Shown here piece after piece: positions 8,172 to 14,172 of a DNA stretch of 48,802 bases. A program made the translations under genes and the position numbers. A model generated the notes under the pieces. It was not told the origin of the DNA. It searched no databases and worked only from the letters and a program-made list of their open reading frames with translations. Position 1 is the first letter of the stretch, and each line of letters begins with the position of its first letter. The DNA lies in the NCBI GenBank assembly GCA_020723805.1, contig DYID01000021.1:17538-66339 (forward strand), read 5' to 3'. The DNA comes from Anaerolinea sp. Lineage in GTDB: Bacteria; Chloroflexota; Anaerolineae; Anaerolineales; Villigracilaceae.

Positions 8172-8693
8172 ATGGCTGAAAAAAAGACTGGTTCCAAACG
8201 TGCGGCAGCAAAACCAAAAACATCGAACCGTGGAAAGGTAAAACCAATGGAAAAAGACAGTGGGAAGAAAAAGGTTGTCTCGAAAGCGGCCGCCCGTCCC
8301 AAGGTCCAGGAAGAACCGGTGCGCGTCGTCAATAAAATTGCTCCTCCCCGCATCTCCAACAACGAAGAGCGCAAGCCGGTTCGCATCGGGCGGGCAGCCA
8401 ATCAATACAATTACATGAAAGCCCCGGGCGCCATGTACGACTTTCAGGTAGGCGACAAGGTGGAGGTCTTCTGCGACCACGAAAAGGGACGCGAACGCAT
8501 CCGCGGCTGGATTGCGGGCATCGTCGTTCAGGTGGATAACAAAATGGTCGCCGTTCAGTTCCGCTCCAACGTCTATCTGACCGATGGCTGGATGGTGCCC
8601 GACCGCATCCTGTGGTATCCGCTCAACTCCGAGCATATCCGCCCGGTTGCCAAAAAGTCTGCCAAAAAGGAAAAGGCTATTCCTGATTATTAG
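8172..8693 (+). CDS. Unknown basic protein with a small SH3/Tudor-like C-terminal domain, in the suf operon
   Basis: I do not recognise this family. From ATG 8172 it is 173 aa. Residues 1-75 are Lys/Ala/Pro-rich and likely disordered. Residues 85-150 (YDFQVGDKVEVFCDHEKGRERIRGWIAGIV and onward, shown here only in part) look like a small beta-barrel of SH3/KOW/Tudor type, with alternating hydrophobic strands and three Trp. The C-terminus is again Lys-rich. The composition suggests nucleic-acid or protein binding. It sits between sufD and sufS in the same direction and is probably co-transcribed. An upstream in-frame ATG at 8088 lies inside a repeat hairpin and was rejected; ATG 8115 is also possible. 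Confidence 0.7.
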   Translation: MAEKKTGSKRAAAKPKTSNRGKVKPMEKDSGKKKVVSKAAARPKVQEEPVRVVNKIAPPRISNNEERKPVRIGRAANQYNYMKAPGAMYDFQVGDKVEVFCDHEKGRERIRGWIAGIVVQVDNKMVAVQFRSNVYLTDGWMVPDRILWYPLNSEHIRPVAKKSAKKEKAIPDY

Positions 8694-8707
8694 CGGATCG
8701 TACACCA

Positions 8708-8758
8708 GTAAACAGGTACACAACGAACCATCGCCTGTTTACATGTGTGCCTGTTTAC
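8708..8758. repeat. GTAAACAGG / CCTGTTTAC repeat before sufS
   Basis: GTAAACAGG (8708-8716) is followed by two inverted copies CCTGTTTAC (8734-8742 and 8750-8758). Two alternative hairpins are possible just upstream of the sufS start, and I see no clear ribosome site there. Confidence 0.7.
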
Positions 8759-8768
8759 CTGCCCACTT

Positions 8769-9995
8769 ATGTCACTCAATGTAATCGAACTCCGCAAAGA
8801 TTTTCCCATCCTCCAGCGCGAAACCTCGAACGGGGTTCGACTGGTGTATCTGGATTCCACCGCCACCTCGCAAAAGCCTTTGCCGGTCATCGAGGCGATG
8901 AACGCCTACTACCGCCGCTCGAACGCCAACATTCACCGCGGCGTGCATACCCTTGCCGAGGAAGCCACCGCCCTGTATGAAGCCGCGCGCGAGAAGATTG
9001 CCCGCTTCATCAACGCGCCCTCCGCCCGGCAGGTCATCTACACACGCAACACCACAGAAGCCATTAACCTGGTTGCCTACGCCTGGGCGCGCGCCAACCT
9101 CAAGACGGGCGACCTCGTCATCCTGACCGAGATGGAGCATCACTCCAACCTCGTCCCCTGGCAGATGCTTCAGGCGGAACGCGGCATCGAACTGGACTTC
9201 ATCCCCGTAACCGAGACGGGCTTGCTCGATTTGGATGCCTATCAAGCGCTTCTCGCCCGGACCCCGAAACTGGTCGCCTTTACGCACATGTCCAACGTCC
9301 TCGGCACCATCAACCCCGCCGCAGAGATCATCCGCCTGGCGCACGCCGCCGGCGCTGTGACACTGGTGGACGCGGCGCAGTCCGTCCCGCACCTCAAAGT
9401 GGATGTGCAGGCGCTGGACGCCGACTTCCTCGCCTTTTCGGCGCATAAAATGTGCGGACCGACCGGCATCGGCGCGCTCTACGGCAAGGCGGAGTTGCTC
9501 GAAGCCATGCCGCCCTTCCTCGGCGGCGGCGACATGATCAAGGAAGTGAAACTCCGCTCCTTCCGCGCCAACTCGCTCCCGCACAAGTTCGAAGCGGGGA
9601 CACCCGCCATCGCAGAGGCGGTCGGCTTTGGCGCGGCAGTGGAGTATCTCACCTCGATTGGCATGGATGCCATTGCCGCACACGAACACGAAATCACCGC
9701 ATACGCCCTCGAACGGCTGGAGGAGATTCCCGGCGTGAGGGTGTTCGGTCCCGATGCGGCACACAAGGGCGGCGTGGCGGCGTTTACGCTCGACGGCATT
9801 CACCCGCACGATGTGGCGCAGATTCTGGATAAGGACGGCATCGCAGTCCGCGCCGGTCACCACTGTGCCCAGCCCCTGCATGAGAAGTTTGGCATCCCCG
9901 CCACCAGCCGTGCTTCGTTTTACCTCTACAACACCAAAGAGGAAGTGGATTTGCTGGTGAATGGGATTTATAAAGTCAAAAGGTTGTTTGGGTAG
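8769..9995 (+). CDS. sufS: SufS-type cysteine desulfurase (group II, PLP enzyme)
   Basis: From ATG 8769 the protein is 408 aa, normal for SufS. The PLP Lys is K227 in SAHKMCGPTGIG and the catalytic Cys is C366 in RAGHHCAQP, a short-loop arrangement typical of group II enzymes. EMEHHSN and the DAAQSVPH segment hold the PLP ring. It converts cysteine to alanine and passes persulfide sulfur to SufU and the SufBCD scaffold. A start at 8745 would add eight residues (MCLFTCPL) lying in the upstream repeat zone and is less likely. sufU follows after 3 nt. Confidence 0.95.
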   Translation: MSLNVIELRKDFPILQRETSNGVRLVYLDSTATSQKPLPVIEAMNAYYRRSNANIHRGVHTLAEEATALYEAAREKIARFINAPSARQVIYTRNTTEAINLVAYAWARANLKTGDLVILTEMEHHSNLVPWQMLQAERGIELDFIPVTETGLLDLDAYQALLARTPKLVAFTHMSNVLGTINPAAEIIRLAHAAGAVTLVDAAQSVPHLKVDVQALDADFLAFSAHKMCGPTGIGALYGKAELLEAMPPFLGGGDMIKEVKLRSFRANSLPHKFEAGTPAIAEAVGFGAAVEYLTSIGMDAIAAHEHEITAYALERLEEIPGVRVFGPDAAHKGGVAAFTLDGIHPHDVAQILDKDGIAVRAGHHCAQPLHEKFGIPATSRASFYLYNTKEEVDLLVNGIYKVKRLFG

Positions 9996-9998
9996 GAT

Positions 9999-10394
9999 AT
10001 GGACGATCTCTATCGCGAAGTCATCATCGAACACTACAAACACCCCGCTTACCGCGGGCATCTCGAACCGCACGACATTCACTTTGCCGATAACAATCCC
10101 CTCTGCGGCGACCACATCGAAATTACCCTGCAAGTCGGTCCCGACGGCGTGGTCAAGGACGCCCGCTTCGACGGTCACGGCTGCGCCATCTCGCAGGCTT
10201 CGGCAGACCTGCTCATCGAATCCATCATCGGCAAGCCGCTCGAAGAAATCAAACAACTCAACAAACAACACATCCTCGACCTGCTCGGCATTGACCTGGG
10301 ACCCGTCCGCCTGAAATGCGCCCTGCTTTCGCTCAAAGTCCTAAAGGCGGGCGTGTACGGTCTTGGCGAAGCGAGCGATGAGTTGGTGGAATAA
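9999..10394 (+). CDS. sufU: SufU/IscU-like scaffold or sulfur-transfer protein
   Basis: The 131-aa cytoplasmic protein has the three conserved cysteines and the Asp of the U-type family: C36 and D38 in PLCGDH, C62 in GHGCAIS and C107 in RLKCALL. In SufU these bind zinc and accept sulfur from SufS. The residue before the last Cys is Lys, as in SufU, rather than the His of IscU. However the C62-C107 spacing of 45 is IscU-like and lacks the roughly 18-20 residue insertion of Bacillus SufU (from memory). It follows sufS by 3 nt, so coupled expression with its partner enzyme is clear. Confidence 0.9.
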   Translation: MDDLYREVIIEHYKHPAYRGHLEPHDIHFADNNPLCGDHIEITLQVGPDGVVKDARFDGHGCAISQASADLLIESIIGKPLEEIKQLNKQHILDLLGIDLGPVRLKCALLSLKVLKAGVYGLGEASDELVE

Positions 10395-10420
10395 TCGCTT
10401 TGGCAGGGGTGAGGGAGTTT

Positions 10421-10765
10421 ATGTTCAATTACACTCAGCAAACCGAAAACATCGAATTCGTGGAAATTGCCCCCGCTTCCGAACTCCCCAGCGGAGAACG
10501 GCTCTTTGTGGAAATCGAGGGCAAATCCATTGTCATCTTCAACATCGCCGGTCAGTTGTTTGCCATTGGCGACATCTGCACCCATGATGATGGTCCGCTC
10601 GGCGATGGCGACCTGGAGGGATACAACATCGTCTGCCCGCGTCACGGCGCAGAGTTCGACGTGCGAACCGGCAAGGTGATGCAAATGCCTGCCGTGGTGG
10701 ACATCCCCGCCTACCCGGTCAAAGTGGTGGATGGGATGATTCAGGTGGGGATGCCAAGAGAATGA
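10421..10765 (+). CDS. Rieske [2Fe-2S] ferredoxin-like protein
   Basis: The 114-aa protein is a single Rieske domain with both cluster motifs: C53-T-H55 and C72-P-R-H75. It has no signal or membrane segment, so it is a soluble electron carrier like the ferredoxin component of dioxygenases or NirD-like proteins. As the last gene of the suf operon (27 nt after sufU) it may be a client of, or electron donor to, cluster assembly. ATG 10421 was chosen because a GAGGGAG site lies just upstream; a TTG at 10400 would add seven residues. No oxygenase subunit is near. Confidence 0.88.
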   Translation: MFNYTQQTENIEFVEIAPASELPSGERLFVEIEGKSIVIFNIAGQLFAIGDICTHDDGPLGDGDLEGYNIVCPRHGAEFDVRTGKVMQMPAVVDIPAYPVKVVDGMIQVGMPRE

Positions 10766-10783
10766 ACGTGCTCCTGACTGCTA

Positions 10784-10792
10784 TGCTATACT
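10784..10792 (+). promoter_or_regulatory. Extended -10 (TGC-TATACT), leaderless promoter
   Basis: TATACT at 10787-10792 with an upstream TG ends 6 nt before the ATG at 10799, so transcription should begin at the start codon. No good -35 is seen. Confidence 0.65.
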
Positions 10793-10798
10793 AGCCGC

Positions 10799-11008
10799 AT
10801 GGAAGAAATGCAATTTCCCAAGTTGAATAAGAAAACAATCTCCATCTTCTCATCCTTTGAGGAAGCCGAAAAGGATGATGAGAAATATTGGCTTTCCAAA
10901 ACACCCTACGAGCGCCTTGAATACATGGAACTCCTGCGGAGAATCAATTATGGATCTGCGGCTACCGCCCGACTTCAAAGAGTTCTTGAAATTGTTGAAA
11001 GAGTATGA
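10799..11008 (+). CDS. Small acidic/basic helical protein, possible antitoxin partner of the next gene
   Basis: The 69-aa protein has no domain I can name with certainty. It reads as two helical segments: SSFEEAEKDDEKYWLSKTP and a C-terminal stretch ending in ATARLQRVLEIVERV. Small proteins with a SFEEAEK...YW...TP..RL pattern are, as I recall, often encoded directly before nucleotidyltransferase-fold proteins in Chloroflexota and cyanobacteria. It overlaps the next gene by 59 nt, so production of the two is coupled. Starts at ATG 10799, right behind a -10 box. The antitoxin role is inference. Confidence 0.7.
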   Translation: MEEMQFPKLNKKTISIFSSFEEAEKDDEKYWLSKTPYERLEYMELLRRINYGSAATARLQRVLEIVERV

Positions 11009-11396
11009 TGTTCGTTATTTGCTGATTGGGGGATATGCTGTTGGGTATCATGGATACCCCCGCACAACAGACGACCTCGATATTTGGATCGCGGTTCATC
11101 CGGACAATGCGAACAGGCTTGTGGCTGTCATGAAATCCTTTGGGTTGGAAGACCCCAACCTCACACCGGATTTGTTCCTGCAAAAACCAAAAATCATCCG
11201 CATGGGATTCCCACCCATGAGGCTTGATATCGCCACAGAAATTTCCGGTGTTGACTTTGAGGATTGTTATCAGGCTCGGATTGTCGATCAGGTGGATGGA
11301 GTGGAAGTCAATTTGATCGATCTGGATAACCTGAAGAAGAACAAACGAGCCAGCGGCAGGACAAAAGATATTGCCGACTTGGAAAAACTGCCCTAA
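10950..11396 (+). CDS. Nucleotidyltransferase-fold protein (AbiEii/DUF6036-like), possible toxin
   Basis: From ATG 10950 (GGAGA site 8 nt upstream) the protein is 148 aa. It shows the minimal nucleotidyltransferase signature: a GGYAV turn followed by TDDLDIWI with the paired acidic residues, and a later acidic strand (RLDIATE). This matches the compact AbiEii-like or DUF6036 group. Such proteins are toxins of some two-gene systems, adding nucleotides to target RNA, while others are of unknown role. It is expressed with the 69-aa ORF before it. A longer frame back to 10857 exists but runs through the first gene in another frame and is not needed. Confidence 0.8.
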   Translation: MDLRLPPDFKEFLKLLKEYDVRYLLIGGYAVGYHGYPRTTDDLDIWIAVHPDNANRLVAVMKSFGLEDPNLTPDLFLQKPKIIRMGFPPMRLDIATEISGVDFEDCYQARIVDQVDGVEVNLIDLDNLKKNKRASGRTKDIADLEKLP

Positions 11397-11429
11397 ATCC
11401 CCCCAAATCAATAGACATTATCTGAAATA

Positions 11430-11487
11430 ACCGTCCCGAAGGTTTCTTTGGGCAAATCAAAGGGCAAATATCAGCCTTCGGGACGGT
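11430..11487. repeat. Inverted repeat ACCGTCCCGAAGG / CCTTCGGGACGGT (copy 2)
   Basis: Perfect 13-bp arms at 11430-11442 and 11475-11487 flank 32 nt. It belongs to the same family as 2774-2827. A MITE-like element has inserted at its right edge (target duplication 11484-11491). Confidence 0.8.
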
Positions 11488-11491
11488 TTTC

Positions 11492-11673
11492 GTAACTGCT
11501 CAGCCATATCGTTCTGTGCCCTGTTTCGGCGGACTAAAGTCCTGCCTCAGCGCATAAAAGTCGGTTGAAACCGACGCGTTGCGCCAGTCCGAAGGACTTC
11601 CATAAACTGAGCAGGTGGCTTTCGCAGCACCCTTTAGGGCGGCCCCGCTCACCCAGTCGGTCTGAGTAGTTAC
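11492..11673. mobile_element. MITE-like element, copy 1 (182 bp)
   Basis: It begins GTAACTGCTCAG and ends CTGAGTAGTTAC, a 12-bp terminal inverted repeat with one mismatch. It is flanked by CGGTTTTC (11484-11491) and CGTTTTTC (11674-11681), an 8-bp target duplication with one mismatch. It carries no gene and contains several inner palindromes (for example GTCGGTTGAAACCGAC). A copy in the same orientation with only a few differences lies at 40924-41107. Confidence 0.85.
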
Positions 11674-11706
11674 CGTTTTTCCGTAATTACGGATAAAGTC
11701 TAATTC

Positions 11707-12213
11707 TTACAACAGATCCTTCAAAACCGAGAAGGGGGAATCATCCTCGCCCTGGCTGTGACCGCAATCCATCACGTTCAGGTCCTGCCCGCATTCGATG
11801 CACAACCCCTTGCAATCGGGCTTGCACAGCGCCTTGATGGGCACTTCCAAGAGGGCGTACTCGCGCAGGACGGGCGCAAAGTCAATGTGACCGTCCTCCG
11901 GCATGAGCAAGCCAGACTCGCTGACTGACTTTTTTGTGAAGGCGTACAATTCCGTCCATTCGCCGTGCAAAGCCTGACGGAACTCCTTCAGGCAGCGCAC
12001 ACACTCCAAGGTCGTCTCGCCGGAAAACTCACCCTGCACGAGCAGTCCCTGCTGGGTGCGGTCAATCACAATCAGGCAGGTGAACTCATCCAGTGTGAGA
12101 TCGTCTCCCAGCACGGCGTGCGGGAAGTCCAGCGGAAACCTGTGGCTGTATCCGACTTCCTCATGCACGATGAAGCCGACGTTGAGACGAAACGGTTTAC
12201 GGGGATTGGTCAT
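11707..12213 (-). CDS. YceD/DUF177-family protein (large rRNA accumulation)
   Basis: The 168-aa protein has the DUF177 layout: a beta-rich N-terminal half, the central TLECVRCLKEF segment, an acidic stretch and a C-terminal cysteine cluster (ALCKPDCKGLCIECG) that probably binds zinc. YceD proteins are linked to accumulation of 23S rRNA and usually stand next to rpmF, which encodes ribosomal protein L32. Here rpmF is absent and the upstream neighbour is a polyprenyl synthase 26 nt away. The start has a GGAGA ribosome site. The family is clear; the exact molecular action is not known. Confidence 0.85.
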   Translation of the reverse strand: MTNPRKPFRLNVGFIVHEEVGYSHRFPLDFPHAVLGDDLTLDEFTCLIVIDRTQQGLLVQGEFSGETTLECVRCLKEFRQALHGEWTELYAFTKKSVSESGLLMPEDGHIDFAPVLREYALLEVPIKALCKPDCKGLCIECGQDLNVMDCGHSQGEDDSPFSVLKDLL

Positions 12214-12239
12214 GGGAATCTCCAGACGAGCGCGTCTGG

Positions 12240-13208
12240 CTAGATATTTCGATCCACGATGAATTTTGCCAGGTCAGCCAGCGCTTCACGCTCAGGGACG
12301 GCTGGCGCATCTTCCAATGCGCTCAGTGCCCGGCGGACGGCTTGACGCGCCTCCTCCATCGCTTTTTCGATTGCGGCATTCCTGCGGATGTTATCCACAA
12401 TGCGCTGGACGCGGTCGGTGTCCTTCCAGCCGCCGTCGGGCAGCGACAGGATGTCCTCATCGTCCGGATGTTCCTCGGCGTAGTAAATGGCTGGCAGAGT
12501 CACCAGCCCGTTCAGCAGGTCGGAGCCGATGGGTTTGCCCACGGTCACCTGACTGCCGGTGAAATCCAGAATATCATCCACAATTTGGAACGCCATGCCT
12601 ACCTCGTAGCCGAAGGTTCGCATTGCGGCGCGGATGGATTCGTTTTCGGTGGCGAGCATTGCCGCTGCCAGCGCCGACATCTCGAACAGGGAGGCGGTCT
12701 TGGCGTAGATGCGGTCATAGTAGTTGGCGCGCTCAATCACACCGCGCGCCGAGAACATCTGCGTCAGTTCGCCGTTGACGATGATTGCCAGCGTCTCGGC
12801 GAACATTTTCATAATCGGAAGGGAGTCGGTTTCGGCGGCGAGTTTGGCGGCGCGCGCGAAAAGGAAATCGCCGGTCAAGACGGTGGCGGCAGGCGACCAG
12901 CGTGCGTTCAACGTGGGCATGCCGCGCCGCAAGAGCGCGCCGTCAATCAGGTCATCGTGGACGAGCGTGGCGGTGTGAAGCAGTTCCACCGAGGCGCCGA
13001 GGGTGACGATCTTTTCCTCGGGAGCGCCCAGCATGTTTCCGACGAGCAGGCTCAGGGTCGGGCGGATGCGTTTTCCTCCCGCCGAAAGAAGATGCTCCAA
13101 GGCAGAACGCAGGTCGGGATGATGTTCCTCGCCTGCCTGTTCCCGAATCCGTTGTTCGACGAATTTCAGTTGATCCTGTACGGATGTAAAAAAAGTAACC
13201 GTGCTCAA
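12240..13208 (-). CDS. Polyprenyl (hepta/octaprenyl) diphosphate synthase
   Basis: The 322-aa protein is a trans-isoprenyl diphosphate synthase. The first Asp-rich motif DDLID is in LVHDDLIDGALLRRG and the second, DDILD, in FQIVDDILDFTGS; these bind Mg and the diphosphates. Length and the bulky-free positions before DDLID suggest a long-chain product used for quinone tails, but chain length cannot be read with certainty. The start is a TTG at 13208 with a strong GGGGAGG site, and lies 3 nt after the tatD stop, so the two are coupled. Another reading could be geranylgeranyl synthase. Confidence 0.88.
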   Translation of the reverse strand: MSTVTFFTSVQDQLKFVEQRIREQAGEEHHPDLRSALEHLLSAGGKRIRPTLSLLVGNMLGAPEEKIVTLGASVELLHTATLVHDDLIDGALLRRGMPTLNARWSPAATVLTGDFLFARAAKLAAETDSLPIMKMFAETLAIIVNGELTQMFSARGVIERANYYDRIYAKTASLFEMSALAAAMLATENESIRAAMRTFGYEVGMAFQIVDDILDFTGSQVTVGKPIGSDLLNGLVTLPAIYYAEEHPDDEDILSLPDGGWKDTDRVQRIVDNIRRNAAIEKAMEEARQAVRRALSALEDAPAVPEREALADLAKFIVDRNI

Positions 13209-13211
13209 ACG

Positions 13212-14069
13212 TCAGCCTCCCCAACCGAACAGGCGATTGGCATTGGCAGTAGTGATTTCAGCCACCTGTTCGCGGGTTGTCATGTGAATTTTCGCAATTG
13301 TATCAGCAATGTGCGCCACGAAGGCAGGTTCGTTGCGTTTGCCCCGATGCGGGACAGGGGTAAGAAAGGGCGCGTCGGTTTCGATGAGAAGCCGCTCCAG
13401 CGGCAGTTGGCGGATGATTTGACGCTTCTCTTCGGCGTTTTTATACGTGACGGGACCCGTAACGCCGATGTAGAAATGATGCTCGATTGCCTTTTGGGCG
13501 ATTTCGAGATTGCCGTTGAACGAGTGAAGCACGCCGGGTTTTTCCGCCAGCGGATGACCCTCCGCCGCCAGCCCGCTCTGCCACTCGGTCAGGATTTCGA
13601 GCAGGTCCACAGACGCCTGCCCGAACCAGGCATCGCCCGCCTCACGCATGTGAATGACGACCGGCAGACCCACTTCGCGCGCCAACTGGAGCTGCTCCTT
13701 CAACACCTGCCTTTGCCTCGCCTGTTTTTCGGGCTCCTTCACCCAGTAGTAGTCGAGCCCAATTTCGCCGATGGCGGCGATTTTATCCCCTCTCCCGCTG
13801 GGAGAGGGGTGGGGGTGAGGGTGGATTAGTTCACGCAGATGTTCGATGGAGTTTTCGTTCCAGCCGTCCAGGTCGGTGGGGTGGAAGCCGACGGCGGCGA
13901 AGAGAATGGGGTGCGAATTTGCCAGCCGAATGACCGCCTTGCTCGATTCGAGTTCCAGCGCGGGGATGAGAATCCGCTCCACGCCCGCCTCGAGGGCGCG
14001 TTGAAGCACCGCGTCGCGGTCATCGTCGAATTTGTTGAAGTCGAGGTGGCAGTGGGTGTCGGTGAGCAT
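13212..14069 (-). CDS. tatD: TatD-family metal-dependent DNase
   Basis: From ATG 14069 the protein is 285 aa, a metal-dependent hydrolase barrel. Metal ligands are visible in DTHCHLD (residues 4-10), GEIGLDYYW (101-109), the VVIHMREAG and VLHSFNG His residues, and IETDAPFL near the C-terminus. TatD enzymes degrade DNA 3'-5' and are linked to repair. An odd His/Pro-rich run (residues 82-95, HPHPHPSPSGRG) sits where homologues have a short loop, and is encoded by a CCCCTCTCCC palindrome of intergenic type. The barrel motifs on both sides are intact. A longer start at 14120 was rejected because the promoter -10 lies there. Confidence 0.92.
   Translation of the reverse strand: MLTDTHCHLDFNKFDDDRDAVLQRALEAGVERILIPALELESSKAVIRLANSHPILFAAVGFHPTDLDGWNENSIEHLRELIHPHPHPSPSGRGDKIAAIGEIGLDYYWVKEPEKQARQRQVLKEQLQLAREVGLPVVIHMREAGDAWFGQASVDLLEILTEWQSGLAAEGHPLAEKPGVLHSFNGNLEIAQKAIEHHFYIGVTGPVTYKNAEEKRQIIRQLPLERLLIETDAPFLTPVPHRGKRNEPAFVAHIADTIAKIHMTTREQVAEITTANANRLFGWGG
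13787..13809. repeat. Palindromic repeat inside tatD (CCCCTCTCCC-GCT-GGGAGAGGGG)
   Basis: Perfect 10-bp arms with a 3-nt loop, followed by a GGGTGAGGG tail. This wording is a common intergenic repeat in bacteria. Here it is read in frame and codes for part of the run PHPSPSGRG. Confidence 0.85.
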
Positions 14070-14090
14070 TTTCGGACAAAGATTGTGAAA

Positions 14091-14120
14091 ATTATAACGT
14101 ATAAACCCTTGCGGGTGCAA
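14091..14120 (-). promoter_or_regulatory. Promoter of the tatD-polyprenyl synthase-yceD operon
   Basis: TTGCAC (14120-14115) and TATAAT (14096-14091) are 18 nt apart on the minus strand. Transcription would start near 14084, giving a leader of about 15 nt with no ribosome site before ATG 14069. Confidence 0.7.
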
Positions 14121-14172
14121 AATTGGGGCGGCGCTTTGGTCTTAAGGTGGACATCGTGAGCAAAGTGTTGTT

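Noticed and set aside
8772-10271. Minus-strand frame of 499 codons
   Set aside because: It is the antisense of sufS and sufU, both with complete active sites.
12342-13829. Plus-strand frame of 495 codons
   Set aside because: It lies antisense to the polyprenyl synthase and tatD, whose motifs are clear. The translation has low-complexity, His/Gly/Arg-rich content and no family match.
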